A stretch of DNA of 64,000 nucleotides from Diphasiastrum complanatum (GCA_029204225.1 CM055103.1:25936656-26000655); one strand, 5' to 3'. Positions 12,617 through 23,774 are shown, counted from the first letter of the stretch. Numbers and translations: made by a program. The notes: generated from the sequence alone by a model not told the origin.

Positions 12617-12618
12617 TA

Positions 12619-12630
12619 TGGTATCAAAGC
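12619..12630 (+). other. Primer binding site of copia-C
   Basis: TGGTATCAAAGC lies two bases after the LTR end. It is one change from the iMet-complementary sequence. Confidence 0.8.
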
Positions 12631-13187
12631 TTGTGGTTTCAGATTATGAAGGAGGAAATCAGATCTATCAATGATTTGGTGAAGATATCAAGGCTAGAGC
12701 ATGCTAGAGCAGATTCTACACCAAAATCAAGTTTTCTGCTTTTGTAGATTGGTTCTTTTGTAGATTAGAACCCTAAATAGGTTTCTACACTTGATCGATT
12801 CCGATCTTTGGATCATTAGATCAGCCTCAATGGTGGCTATCAGATTGCATAATCAGTTTTTAGCATTTGCATGTAGATTTGAAAAAATCAATTTTTTGTA
12901 ATTTTGTCAAAACCCTAGTTTTGATTGGATATCTAGATAGTGAGGTTGATGGACTTCATTTGAGTGTCTCAACCTTATGAAGTGGCAAAAGTCATTAGAT
13001 TGAGGACAGATCATAGGTTGATCAAGATACCATGATTCTATGTGTTGATTTGCTTAGTATAGTGCAAGAAGAGAATTGTTGAAATAGTTTTAGATCTTTG
13101 TTATTTCTTTTGGAGACATTTGTTGTTGTTCAAAGGAGTGCTTTGTGCATTGAAACAGGTTGAAAAAGAAGATTAGGTCATTGCTAC
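12631..13187 (+). other. Copia-C untranslated leader
   Basis: About 560 bases between PBS and gag with no sustained ORF, AT-rich, typical of a copia leader. Nothing else is seen in it. Confidence 0.6.
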
Positions 13188-13445
13188 ATGGCACCCACAA
13201 TTGGAGTCATGTTGGAAGCCAATGACAGGCTTACCTCAAACAACTATTTATTGTGGAAAGTGAGGATGGAGTCACTTCTTGAAATGAATGATGTGTTGGA
13301 TATTGTTGTAGGTTTGGAGGAGAGACCAGCAACACAACAAGATCAAATGAGGTATGACAAGAGGGCCAAGAAGGCTCTACACATGATAAAGATGAATGTT
13401 ACCAATGAGCTTCTCAAGGAAGTTGGTAAGTGCACATCATCTTTA
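13188..13445 (+). pseudogene. Copia-C gag N-terminal fragment
   Basis: Starts with ATG at 13188 (MAPTIGVMLEANDRL). It has the NNYLLWKVRMESLL segment and ALHMIKMNV, close to the gag of copia-B at 48.2-49.2 kb. It is interrupted at about 13445 by the truncated end of copia-A2 lying on the other strand. Its missing downstream part may be the copia-C protease region at 23822, some 10 kb away. Confidence 0.75.
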
Positions 13446-14500
13446 TAAGCGTCAAATCCGATGAGGTACCCTTGTTCGACTTTCTCATTGAGCTTCTTTC
13501 AAAGCTTGTCTGGAACATGTGCATAGACCAAAAATATGAACGTTTGTCAGATTGGGCTTTCTACTCCACCATAGTTCATGTGGTGTCATGTGAGGAACAC
13601 CAAATTTTTCTATCCTATTTTGGATGTAGGCATTTGGATGTAGGCAGCTGTAGCTACTACTTCAGTCCATAACACTCTTGGTGCCTTCGAGTAGGCCATC
13701 ATGCATCTTGCAACTTCCATGAGTGTCCTATTCTTCCTTTTAGCAACACCATTGTGTTGTGGTGTATAGGATGCAGTCCTTCTGTGAAGGATTCCTCGAT
13801 TGTTGCAAAAGTCAACGAAGCGGTCCGAGATGTATTCTCCACCACGATCAATTTTGATCTACTTCACTTTGCTTCATGTGCATCTTTATGCCTAGTTCAC
13901 ATATTCAGTGAACTTGTCGAGTGTTTTCGATTTGTTGTGTATGAAGTAGACTCTGGCGAACTTGCTGTAGTCATCAATGAAGGTGATATAGAATTTCGAG
14001 TCTCCTACTGAGATCACATCAAAGGGTCTGCAGATGTCCGAATATACCAACTTTATAATCTTTGTCATTCTAAAAGAGTCTCTGGTGAAAGGAGATTGGG
14101 ACATCTTTCTTTTCATGCACACATCACATGTTGTCGAGTTCGTTGCATTCATGATGCTTACTCTTGGGATAGCTCCATGCTGGCTTGCTTGATACAATGC
14201 CATTGGGTTCGTGTGGCATAGACTTTTGTGCCATAGAACATCTATCGATTCTTGAGCTTGGTGTGCTTGATCTGCTGGTAGGCGCACCTTCAAATGATAC
14301 AAGTTGCTCTTTTGTTTTCCTTGTGTAACAAGTGTGCTAGTGTTGGCATCAACGACATTGCTAGTGCTGGCATCAACGACATTGCATGTTTCATTTGAAA
14401 AAGTGACACGCATCTCAGTGTCTGTTATTCTTGCAAATAAGACTAAGTCTTGTTGTAGTGTGGGCATGAATAGAACATCGTCTAATCGTCAGTCTTTGCC
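13446..14500 (-). pseudogene. Copia-A2 integrase, 3'-truncated
   Basis: The minus strand shows the zinc-binding region (WHKSLCHTN, CDVC), the first catalytic segment with SDICRPFDV, and FIDDYSKFARVYF. A frame change at about 13890 leads to the ERKNRT-type region (13700-13760, broken) and to EKVEQGYLIGFD at the end. It is 75-80 percent similar by eye to the A1 inner integrase. The two adjacent copies of SNVVDA/NVVDAST at 14340-14390 show a small in-frame tandem duplication. Confidence 0.75.
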
Positions 14501-15672
14501 ATTTGTCTAGAGCCATAGCAAACCAATGCCATTCACTTGATGTGTATATAGATGAATATGTACTTCGAAAGTCAGACATTATTCATCTGGGTGTAATGAA
14601 GTGAGAGGTTGTTCCTGAATCAAGGATGACCTCTTGTGTGTCAGATGTTAAGGCTGCACACACATCTATGCATAGATAGGCTGTCGAATTACCATTGTTC
14701 GACCTTTCTTTGCCCATCTTCGAGCTTGCAGGCTCTTCAACGTAGGATGAACTGTTGTGGTTCTCCCATTTGCCTTGAGGTTGCTTATTCCTCAGATTTT
14801 GGTAACATTCCATGGCTGCATGACCTTTCTTGTGGCAATGAATGCATTCAATTTTTGGATTCAACTAGCATGAATCGATTGTATGTCCTTCGTGTCTACA
14901 TCTCACACATGTCTTCTTTTCGCTGTCTTGTTGTCTTGGCTTGTCTTTGTTCTTCCATCTGTCTTTGGTGCCTCCTTCTGTCTGTTGGTCTCGATCTTGT
15001 TTTTGATCTGACTCTCTCTAAGGCTTGAACTACTTCTTCAACTTCTCCTTGTTGCTATAGAGAGCTTGATCGGAAGCTTCCTTGTGATCAAGGTGCTCAC
15101 GAGATTCGACTTCTTCTCGAATCTCGATCATAGCTTTTTTTTGAGTCATTTATGAATCTTTTGCTAGCAACGTTCGGGTGGTCTGGAAGGACTTGGTAAA
15201 GCTCGTAGCAAGTAGGTGAGCTACTTCTCTTATGATACGACATTGTCTGTTCCTTCGTTGTGTAACAAAAGGAACAAATCATTCATCTTTCAAATAAAAG
15301 ATGTGAGGTCTTTGCCATCCCATCGTAGATTTGTCAGCTGATCTTCGAGAAGCATTATCTGGCTGTGTGATTTCGTTAAGAATTTGGTAAGTAATGCATT
15401 CCACATCTCTCTTGCATTAGAGAGTTTTGTGAGGTCAAGTGTCAAGCTATCTTCGATGGATGAGGACAATACAACTATTGCCTTGTCGTTATTTTCTCTC
15501 CATTCTCGTAGCTCTTTGTCAGTGGTTGTAGTCATTTCTTCGGTGCCATATACCTAGGGCCATGGCCCCCCTTTAAGATGAGAAAGGTCTTCACCTTCCA
15601 TGCTAGGTAGTTAGACCCATCTGAGTCGAGGATTGTGCAAATCTTCAACTATATGCTACTTATAGATGCCAT
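14501..15672 (-). pseudogene. Copia-A2 gag and protease
   Basis: Gag starts at ATG 15672 (MASISSI), followed by YLAWKVKTFLILKG and an open block at 15290-15535 (EDSLTLDLTKLSN). The zinc knuckle is CIHCHKKGHAAMEC (about 14810-14850, CX2CX4HX4C). The protease active site reads VILDSGTTSHFI (about 14600). Stops and frame changes occur near 15640, 15550, 15280, 14880 and 14530. It encodes the nucleocapsid and the maturation protease of the element. Confidence 0.75.
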
Positions 15673-15742
15673 TATTGTGAAATGTGTTCTTTAGTTTGTT
15701 TTTGGTTCCTTGTTCTGAATGTTCGATCTTTTGGATCTGATA

Positions 15743-15874
15743 GCTCTGAAACTGTAACAGAAGCTCTAATAGGAGCAAGAGGCTCTAATTAACCTATGTA
15801 GCTCTGATACCACTATTGGAATTATGAGAACAGAATGATTCGATGTGACACGAATTTTAGTCGCTCTGATACCA
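15743..15874 (-). repeat. Phased PBS-like repeats in copia-A2 leader
   Basis: The plus strand shows GCTCT(G/A)A-type motifs starting at 15743, 15763, 15782, 15801 and 15863. The last is the true PBS next to the LTR and that at 15801 is a perfect second copy of its 12 bases. The first four are spaced 20, 19 and 19 bases. A cluster of the same kind stands at 43015-43110. Confidence 0.7.
15863..15874 (-). other. Primer binding site of copia-A2
   Basis: The minus strand reads TGGTATCAGAGC, one base from the LTR end at 15876. Confidence 0.85.
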
Positions 15875-15875
15875 T

Positions 15876-16732
15876 TGTTCAGACACCCGGATAAAATTCG
15901 ATTCTGGTTGCTAGCTACTACTTGCTAGAACAGATCTACAATCCTCCAAAGTGTAGACAGACACTATTGACCTACGTTTAATTGTTTAAACATTCGACAA
16001 GATGAACCAATATGTAGAATGAAGAATAAATAGCTGATTATGAACAAACAACAGTCAGACATTAAAGCATTTAAGATCATTTAACATATGCATAGCTACT
16101 ATATTATCAACAATCTTTTCATAAGAGTGCTGTTGTGAACCCACACAGTGTGTCAACCCAAGAGAAGCTACGTCTCTCATGAATAATATCGTCTCGCTTA
16201 CTAGCGGACTTCTTGGATGTGGCTCAACGACACTATGCTCAGCTCAAGTTGACACTCAACCAATCGACAATCCAATTTGATGTTCAACCAATTCTCTCAT
16301 CTTCAATTTGATTAAATAGATTGAGAGAGATAAGATTCAATCTAATCTGAGATTACAAGAACGGTTGATTAAGCATGTTTCGACGGTATTCAGATTGCCT
16401 TCAACATCATCCATGGGGATATGTCCTCCCGGTACTTTCTTGATCTCCCTTGTACTTAGATTGTGAAGATCTACCGCCTTTCGATCTTCGGGAGTTGTTC
16501 GACTATATGTCTTGTTCGGGCTTCACCTTCTCCTTTGAGCTCCTTTGATCCTCTAACATTTGACCTTTGTCGTCAAGTGTTTTTTACTTTTCAGACATCT
16601 GACCTTCGTCTTCGAGTGTCTTCTGGCCTTCACCTTTGAGTGTCTTTAAAATGAAACTGTTATGTGTCAGTTATGGACTGGGACAGGCTTCGCCTGGCAA
16701 AGCTTTGTGATTCGAAACATTTTGTTTCTTCA
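15876..16732 (-). repeat. Copia-A2 5' LTR
   Basis: 857 bp, minus strand from TGAAGAAACAAAATG to GTGTCTGAACA. It aligns with the LTRs at 43112-44095 and 61165-62079. No polypurine tract precedes it, so it is a genuine outer 5' end. Confidence 0.8.
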
Positions 16733-16737
16733 TTTCT

Positions 16738-17040
16738 TTCAGTCAATTTCATTTGTTGTGAGTTCTTGGTACTTTTGGTGCTCCTAGAGTATTAAAGTTT
16801 TGTGAGTTGTTGGTACTTTTTTGTTCGTGGTCCTCCAAATTTTTTTTGTTTTTGGTTCTAGATTTTTTGTGTTCGAGATACTTATTTGTTCTACTGAAGT
16901 ACTGAAATTGGTACTACTGGTTGTTGTCTTAGTCTAAATCTCAATAAAGAAGACTTACCAAAATTGAGCTAAAGCCTGAAATTTGACATTTTTCTTTTCT
17001 AACCTCGCATAATTAGGTATAGATAGCCACATGCCAACGA
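16738..17040. other. AT-rich stretch with dispersed TTGGTACT-type motifs
   Basis: No gene is seen. The motif TTGGTACTTTT occurs at about 16767 and 16809, and GGTACTACTGG near 16910. It resembles the tandem repeat at 21016-21920. Confidence 0.4.
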
Positions 17041-17560
17041 AGTGCCCCACTGTGGGCAGTTTCTTGCATGAAGGCCAACAACTCAACAAGGATCAAGATG
17101 CAGATTCAATGATAAATTAAGTGTTGGAAGAACTTTCAAAGTTCAAGGATGATATAGACTACTCCACAGTAGAGCAGCCCCACAATCAGACAGAAGAGAG
17201 CAAAACAGACAAGGCAAAAATTACTATTGACATAGACGAGCATAGACGAGCTGGATGAAGATAAGGAGGAAGAGCGGGACCAACAAGAGCAGGACCAGCA
17301 GCAATACCCAGCACAACAAGACCAGTAGGACTAGTAACAAGACCAAGAATAGCAAGACCAACAGGACCACCAGACAGGACAGCATAGGGGACCAACAGGA
17401 GGAGGAAGAGCAAGAAGATGTGGATGTGGTGGATGTGGAAAATAAAGGGGCAGGTGATGAAGCTGAAGGGCCTCAAAAAGGTGAAACAATGAGGGAGTAG
17501 GCCAGGGTAGAGAAGAGTGAAACTCTGCACACTTCTAAACTTTAGACTAGTGAAGATCTA
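17041..17560 (+). pseudogene. Gln/Asp/Glu-rich coding remnant, unrecognised
   Basis: One plus-strand frame reads as a hydrophilic protein: SKFKDDIDYSTVEQ, then an acidic stretch, then a strongly Gln/Asp-rich repeat region (17240-17400) broken by three TAG codons that replace CAG, then an acidic tail. The antisense hydrophobic ORF is a shadow. Family unknown. It may be the 5' exon of the gene whose FCP1-like fragment is at 17949. Confidence 0.35.
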
Positions 17561-17948
17561 TGTGCTGATACTCTGTTATTAGAGTTCTATCCCCTTAAAA
17601 AGATAAAGCACTCCAAATCCTATAGCATTAAAACTCGTGCAAGCCAGATGTGATACGTGCACACTCTATTGCACTCAAAGTAGAACAATGCTATCTATCG
17701 TGTTATGAAGTGTGACTAAATTCACCGAGTGATTAGTATCACCACTATCTGCTATGTTAAAAAGACATTTGCTATTATGAAAAGATAAACAAGGCACTCA
17801 TTTTTTTTGTTGCGCAATGTGAATCACATTATGGTGATGGCATTTTTTTGTTCTTATGTGTTTGTAGCACCCACCCCTTGGTGGATAAAAGATGAGACTC
17901 CAACGACGACCATGCTGATGACATTCTAGCTAGCCTGCCGGTAGCTCG

Positions 17949-18300
17949 GTCATCCTCGATCTAAATGGGGTGTTGTTACTTATCAAACAAAATCAAATGG
18001 CCCTTTTGTAATATCCTTCAAGAAAGACATAATTCGAGTGCATGAAAACTACTATTGTTTTCTAAGGCCCGAGGCTAGGATGTTTTTTAAGAAACTAGCT
18101 GAAGCGGGAGTACACATCATTATATGGAGCATCATGAGATATTCGAAGGTCATTAACATACTGCAGACTTGCTTCCAAATGCAACAAAGATTTTTAGGAG
18201 GTAGCTCAAAATTTTACACATTAACACTTGCTATCATGTTGTCAACAACAATGTCAGGATTGTTAAAGCATACAAGCTCAACTAACAAACAACAATGTAT
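17949..18300 (+). pseudogene. FCP1/NIF-type HAD phosphatase fragment
   Basis: Two frames joined near 18010. The first has VILDLNGVLL, matching HAD motif I (DxDGxL) with the second Asp replaced by Asn. The second has FLRPEARMFFKKLAEAG followed by HIIIWSIM, matching the RPG-x-FL region and hydrophobic strand of FCP1-like phosphatases, which dephosphorylate proteins such as RNA polymerase II tails. A frameshift, loss of the catalytic DxD pattern and absence of the C-terminal motifs mean it is inactive. A GGTAGCTC donor-like site at about 18200 suggests an exon end. It is probably a captured or duplicated gene fragment. Confidence 0.5.
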
Positions 18301-18449
18301 GTAGCAATCCAAGACAATAAAACCAACACTATTGCAAAATAAATTATCAATTTTTTTTGGTATTTCTTGAAACTATGTCAGTACCAACCCAAGATTGTTT
18401 GAGATTTTCTACTATTATTTTATTTTATGTTTTGTAATGTTTGGTACGT

Positions 18450-19175
18450 TGTTGGAGGGTTTGCGGATCCCAAGGCAACCCTAACTCTGGTTAATAAGTG
18501 AGAGGGATTTGGCACCATGTGTGTGTAAGTCCAACCCGATGATCACATAGAGATTTGATTAGTTACAAGTCAATAAAAGGACTTTAGGTCTTTTTGTGGA
18601 CTTTTAATGTCGTAGGGCCTAAATGTCAAGTTAGTGAATAAAGTTGGGGATGGTCCTCACTCTTTTTTAAATTTGAATAATTAGGGAGGCAGAAATGGAC
18701 CAATAGGATTCAAGGCCAGGGTCCTCCTCTCTATTATAAAAAGAGACCAACTTGAGTTCCTATAGATGTTCATTTCCTCATTTCAATAACGCAGATTGGT
18801 TCTCTTCAGAAATGGATTGATGACTGTTCTTGCTCTCTATCACTTTTCCTCCATCTTTTATGCTTTCTTTGGATTTTCTAATTGTTGGATCTGATTGTTA
18901 ATGCATGTTATTATACTTTTTATGAGAGAGAAAGGGAGAGAGATAAAGAGTAAGCTATCTTTGTTGTGGATGCGTAGTGTTAATGGACGTAGTGTTAATG
19001 GATCATAGGGTTAATGGATGTTAGAGTTAGATGTGATCCTCCATTCATGCTGAAATCTGAACTATACTATCGCTCTCATGGGAAAGAATCTATGTATGAC
19101 AACTGACTTCGTCTCTTTGATGCTAGATTGACTAGATTTTGGATTCAGGTTAGGCAAGGAAAGAAACCCACTACA
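18450..19175 (+). repeat. Gypsy-D 5' LTR
   Basis: 726 bp from TGTTGGAGGG to CCACTACA, followed by ATTT and the PBS. A TATA-like box (TATAAAAAG) at 18735 gives a candidate promoter. It shares overall layout and short blocks with the LTR at 31140-31979. Confidence 0.8.
18735..18743 (+). promoter_or_regulatory. TATA box in gypsy-D LTR
   Basis: TATAAAAAG lies in the middle of the LTR, at a position consistent with the U3/R boundary. Confidence 0.5.
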
Positions 19176-19179
19176 ATTT

Positions 19180-19197
19180 TGGCGCCGTTGTCGGGGA
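19180..19197 (+). other. Primer binding site, tRNA-Asp type
   Basis: TGGCGCCGTTGTCGGGGA, the standard plant gypsy PBS complementary to tRNA-Asp, four bases after the LTR. Confidence 0.9.
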
Positions 19198-20388
19198 GCT
19201 ATGCCAATTTTTCAGTTTGTAGCATGTTTTGTGGATGGTTAGCTTGCATTAGGCATCTTGTCGTTGCATGAATAGTGTTAGATCTGAATTTAGGGTTAGT
19301 TTGGGAGTGATTTTGCTTGATTTGAGTGGTTTTGCTTGTTTGAAATCTAATTTGATTCTAAAACAGGAAAAGCTATTCTAATCACCAATCTTAGGATCCA
19401 TTTGGATCTGAGATATAAAAAAAACAACAAAAATCGGTCAAATCTGTCAGAATTTGGTCAAAAAGAGACAAAAATGGTCATCAGAGCTAATAAAATTTTG
19501 CCCTCTTTTAGAAAACCTTCGTCGAGTTGCAGACACCTTTGATTTTGATCACAGAACCTTCAATTTGAAGGGAGAAGATTAATTCCTAGCAAATTTTCAG
19601 AAACATCAGAAAAACCGTCAAAAAACACCAAAAATTTACCAGAACTCTAAAAATACAGAAAAACAACCTTCACCCGATTCACTGTGCATAGGCGTGATTC
19701 AGATCTATCTATTGTCAGGTCGACGAAGAATAATACCAAAAATAGAAAGGTTTCCAGAAGATCAGTTGTCATATTGCCATATTTTTGTCAAAAAAGTCAC
19801 TTTTTTGCAAAAATACCAGTATTACTCTTGATCCTTTGCCAAAAACTTTGCCGAGTTTCCAGAACATTGTATTTATAGTAAAATACTATTTTTGAGTTCG
19901 ACGAAGATTCTTCTTCTCCAGATCATAGAAAATCTTGATTTTTTACGCTCGCCAAACTACAAAAACTGTATTTCCTTGTGTCAGAAATCTTCGTCGGGTT
20001 TACCCTAGTTTTATCTGTGTTAGATCTTGCATTTGAGAGTTCGGTGAAGGTTATTTCCCTAAAAATTGTCAGAAAAATTGATCAGAGAGTTTTTTTTTTC
20101 CAAAATAACATTGTTGAACCTTTGCCGAGCCAACCTTCGCCTAGGGAACCTTCGCTAGTACTATTTTTAGAATCTGATTTTTTAGATCAAGTCTCTGTCA
20201 AGATTTGGGTCAAATCTGATATATTTTAATTTGAATTCTGAGAAATTTATTGAATTTCGAAATCTTCTTCACGATATAGAATCAGATTATTGAAAAGTAG
20301 AATAGATCTAGTAGATTTAATATGAGATAGTTTTTGATTGAAAAATCTAGATCTAATCTCATTGTTTGCTTGATTTGAATCTGTTAAG
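19198..20388 (+). other. Gypsy-D leader with repeated CTTCG(C/T)CGAG motifs
   Basis: About 1.2 kb without a sustained ORF. Short motifs of the form (A)CCTTCG(C/T)CGAG or the complement GCGAAGG recur at irregular spacing (about 19517, 19850, 19897, 19988, 20042, 20120, 20133 and 20147). The same motif marks the leader of family U (56740-57080). Confidence 0.55.
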
Positions 20389-21003
20389 ATGGCTATCCCT
20401 GGAGCTGTTCCGGGAGGTGCTCCTTAGGAAGTCAATCCAATTATTGTTAGAAGAGCACCCCGTTTGGATCTACCCAAATACAATGGATTAACAGATCTAG
20501 TTAGATTTCTTCATATCTATGTTGAATCCTATGAAGTCTATGGTGAAATTTTCTCTCAAGATAAACTTAAGCTGTTTCCTATGGCCTTAACAAGTGCAGC
20601 ACAAGATTGGTACTATAATCAAGATGAAACTGAGTGTAGAGATTAGGAGGTTGTTAAAAGAGCCCTTATCACACGATTCAAACCGCGAAAGTTTATGGAA
20701 GACTCTTTCCTACTTTATGGAAAGTTTATGGAAAAGCAAAAAATGGTTATGGAAAAGCGAGAAATGGTTCGAGATTACATTGAACGAGTGAAACGCCTCA
20801 GATTTGAGTGCAAACCTGAGCTGATTAACGAAAATGCCATAATCATGTGGTTTTTGTCAGGTTTATCTAAATAAATCAGACGTGAGCTAAAAAACCATAA
20901 TGAGTATGCATTCTTGCAAAATGCTATGGACGATACAATTCGGGAGGAAGATGAAGATTCAGATGATGAGCCGAATATCAGTATGTTGCCTTATACAACA
21001 GGG
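20389..21003 (+). pseudogene. Gypsy-D gag
   Basis: Start ATG 20389 (MAIPGAVPGG). The retrotransposon gag core follows: LDLPKYNGLTDLVRFL, DKLKLFPMALTSAAQDWYY, then RDYIERVKRLRFEC and an acidic C-terminal segment. In-frame stops at about 20428, 20644 and 20871 kill it. The core is the usual capsid domain of Ty3/gypsy Gag. Sequence after about 21003 changes to non-coding tandem repeat, so nucleocapsid and pol are missing. Confidence 0.75.
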
Positions 21004-21015
21004 CAGATTGGAACT

Positions 21016-21920
21016 ATTTTAGTATTATTACCAAATTGGTAGTGTTTAAACATTAGTTGGTAATTTTATAATTTTTGTACTATTTTGGTCGTATTGTCGT
21101 GTTGGTAAAACTCTCAAATACCAAAGATTGGTACTATTGAAACTATTGTGTAACAATTTTGATATTTCAGACTACCAAAATAGGTCTTTTAATACCTCGT
21201 GTCTCATTTTCATTCTAAAATCAGCCAAATTGGTTTACTGAGATCTATAGTGTGTACTACTTTTATTCTAAAATCTTTATAATTTGGTACTATTTTTTTG
21301 AATTTGGTCATATTTGCAGTTTGCATATGACCTAATTTGGTTGTTTTGGTACTACTTTAGTGTTCTTACACCATTTGGTAGTATTACTCCAGTAGTCGGG
21401 TACTAATTTTACAAATTTTGTACTATTTTTTTGTTGGTAAAACTCTTGAATACAGAAGATTGGTACCACAAGAATTTATTGTGTATCAATTTTGATCCTC
21501 CTGACTACCAAATTAGGGTTTTTTATACTTAGTGTCTCAATTTTATCTTAAAATCTACCAAATTGGTACTATTTAGACTTCTCATGTCCCTATATTACTC
21601 ATAAAACTATCAAATTTGGTACTTTTTTCTTTATGAGTTTTTGGGTTCGCAACTTGCATACAATCCATTTTGGTCTTTTTGATACTATTTTAGTGTTATT
21701 TACCAATTAGTAGAATCTAAACATTAGTTACTACCAATTTTACAAGATTTGTACAGTTTTTGTAACGTTTACGTGTTCGTAAAACTTTTAAGTACCAAAG
21801 CTTGGTACTATTTGAACCTATCGTGTAACAATTTTGATCCTCCAAACTACCAATTAAGGTTCTTGTACTTTTTGCATGTTTGGTACTTTGGTACTATAAG
21901 ATGCTTTGGTACTTTGGTAC
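21016..21920. repeat. About 335-bp tandem repeat, three degenerate units
   Basis: Blocks recur in the same order. (C)AAAG(A/C)TTGGTAC occurs at 21121, 21453 and 21794 (spacing 332 and 341), followed each time by GTGTA(A/T)CAATTTTGAT and ACTACCAA. Units start near 21016, 21350 and 21682. No coding potential. The GGTAC core recurs in single diverged copies at 41100-41450 and 58620-58930. Confidence 0.7.
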
Positions 21921-21959
21921 TACTTGTATATGATCTTTTGCCATGGGTATGGTAGTCAC

Positions 21960-23510
21960 CTATTGGTACTTTCTGTGGTTGCCTAGATTTCCACATAAGT
22001 CAGTGAATTATGTAGTATAAAAGGCTTAATCGTTCCCCAAGAGAAAGATATATCTTCTCTTTCGGATGGTGAATGTAATATTCAAGACAAAATACTATAA
22101 TGACAAATCTAGTTATCCAAAGATATTGAGTAAATTGGCATCTAGAAACACCAAGGATGAAACGATTTGGTCAAGGTCCGAAGATATAGAAGGGTACGTT
22201 ATCTTCCTGGCTCTTAGGAATGTAGTAAGCAATTAATATGACAACAATGGGCAAACAGATCCTTCAAACAGAATCTGTTTGGCTTTCAATCCCTCTTAAC
22301 AAGCACAAGGAATTAGTTCTTATCATAGCAAGCAACAAAGTAGAACATCGATTAAGTTCTTTATCTGAACACATAGCTCATTCAAAATTAAGAAAGATTC
22401 TGATTTATAGTTAAGCTTAAGGCTTCGGCTAATTCCTCGCACACATAGTTAGAAGTGTTGCTTTCAGATGTCACCTGCAAAACCACGTTAGAAATCTAGA
22501 ATATTAATTCAATACAAATGAAGAGTGAATGTCGCAACAAATGTCTATCACAATTAGTTACAGGTTACCTCAGAGTGTGTTTGCTCAATTGATAAGAAAT
22601 GCAACTGTAACAAATAATAGAGGAAATAAATGCACAGACCATAGGAATTGGCTCTCTTCTCTCTATTGATAGCTCAATCTCTGCGCATGTACAATGGTGC
22701 CAAATGTCACCTTTATTGGAACGAACACCGGCCTGAGCGTTGATCACCAACCGTTAAGATTTTGGTTGGGATGTCACTATAGAACGTTGCACAAAACATC
22801 GCAAGTTCTTACTTAAAAATGAATTTACAAGATGCAAATAGGCCTTTGCATAAATTTAAGCACTATAACATATTTCATGTACAAAAATTGAAAATTTTTA
22901 CAATATAAAACATTAAATCTAGATAATGTGGGATGATAAGCCTCCACATATCCCCTTCCTCAACTGTGCAACGGCTCGCAAACAGATTGCTTGCATTCGT
23001 CTTTGTCGCTTTCTATTGGCTGGCTTCCTGTGGAATAATGCTTTCGCTCTGGCTTCCTAGAAAGATAAATTGGGATAGCCTCCCATTCCGCGATTGCCCA
23101 ATGGGCCAAGGGGGTTGTCGATCAATGTATTATTTACAAGGTGAGCATACAACTATCCTCAGACAAGATTTCAGACATCTCGGAAGAAGGGACAGTTAGT
23201 GAGAGGGCTGCATATGTATATTACGAGAATTTCTTTTTAATAAATAGTTGTTGGATGGCTAAGAGTGCATAAGAAATGAGAGAACCAATATTTACATGGT
23301 TGTAAGTGTAGTATAGTCTGGTCTTCTGATTAGTGGATCAAAGTAAGTTTTTTACTCTTACTTCTTTCAAATAACGAGAGTAGTTAGCTTCCTGATCTAT
23401 GTAGATTGCCCACAGATCAAGGAAAAGAAGTTGACTGGAGAATCTGGAAGAGATAGAATTAGGGCTAGGAATTATTTCTTTGACATCAAAAATGTTGATT
23501 GATTCTAGCT
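21960..23510. other. Unassigned AT-rich region
   Basis: No convincing gene. Short ORFs at 22565-22750 (minus) and 22933-23199 (plus) show no recognisable motif. A GTATAAAAGG box at about 22016 could belong to a degraded LTR. Confidence 0.3.
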
Positions 23511-23513
23511 TAT

Positions 23514-23774
23514 TTACATACTCATCCAGGGCAGGAGAAAATTATTTTCAAATGTTTTTAAGTATTCTAGGACATATATATAAAGACATCCTATAACAAC
23601 GTGAATGTAGTTAGTTTGCACATTGAACCATTTTTTAACAATGGCTAGGGCCAAGACACCTTTTTGGTGCGTTGTTAGCTTGGCCCAAAAAGTGTTTAGA
23701 TTAGCAAAAATTCCAGGACTTTCCCATTCATCTTTGGTGTAACCAAAAGGTTTAGGTAGAAGGAGGTAATCCAT
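23514..23774 (-). CDS. Unrecognised short ORF
   Basis: 86 codons from ATG 23774, with KPFGYTKDEWESPGIF and FWAKLTTHQKGVLALAIVKKW. It has protein-like composition with a hydrophobic C-terminal half, but I know no family. It directly precedes the copia-C protease on the other strand, and may be a fragment of an older element. Confidence 0.25.
   Translation of the reverse strand: MDYLLLPKPFGYTKDEWESPGIFANLNTFWAKLTTHQKGVLALAIVKKWFNVQTNYIHVVIGCLYIYVLEYLKTFENNFLLPWMSM

Larger units (their letters stand above)
13446..16732 (-). mobile_element. Copia-A2: 5' half of a copia-A element
   Basis: On the minus strand: LTR (16732-15876), PBS, leader, gag, protease and integrase, then an abrupt end inside the integrase C-terminal region at about 13446. 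RT, RNase H and 3' LTR are absent. TTTCT (16733-16737) follows the outer LTR edge, but no partner duplication is present at the broken end. The truncated end fused to a plus-strand gag suggests deletion or end-joining rather than clean nested insertion. Confidence 0.75.

Noticed and set aside
17186-17530. Hydrophobic minus-strand ORF resembling a membrane protein
   Set aside because: Antisense of the Gln/Asp-rich remnant; hydrophobicity is the expected mirror of CAG/GAC-rich codons.
19500-20170. CRISPR-like array from the recurring CTTCGCCGAG motif
   Set aside because: Spacing is irregular, motif is short and degenerate, both orientations occur, and the genome is a plant.
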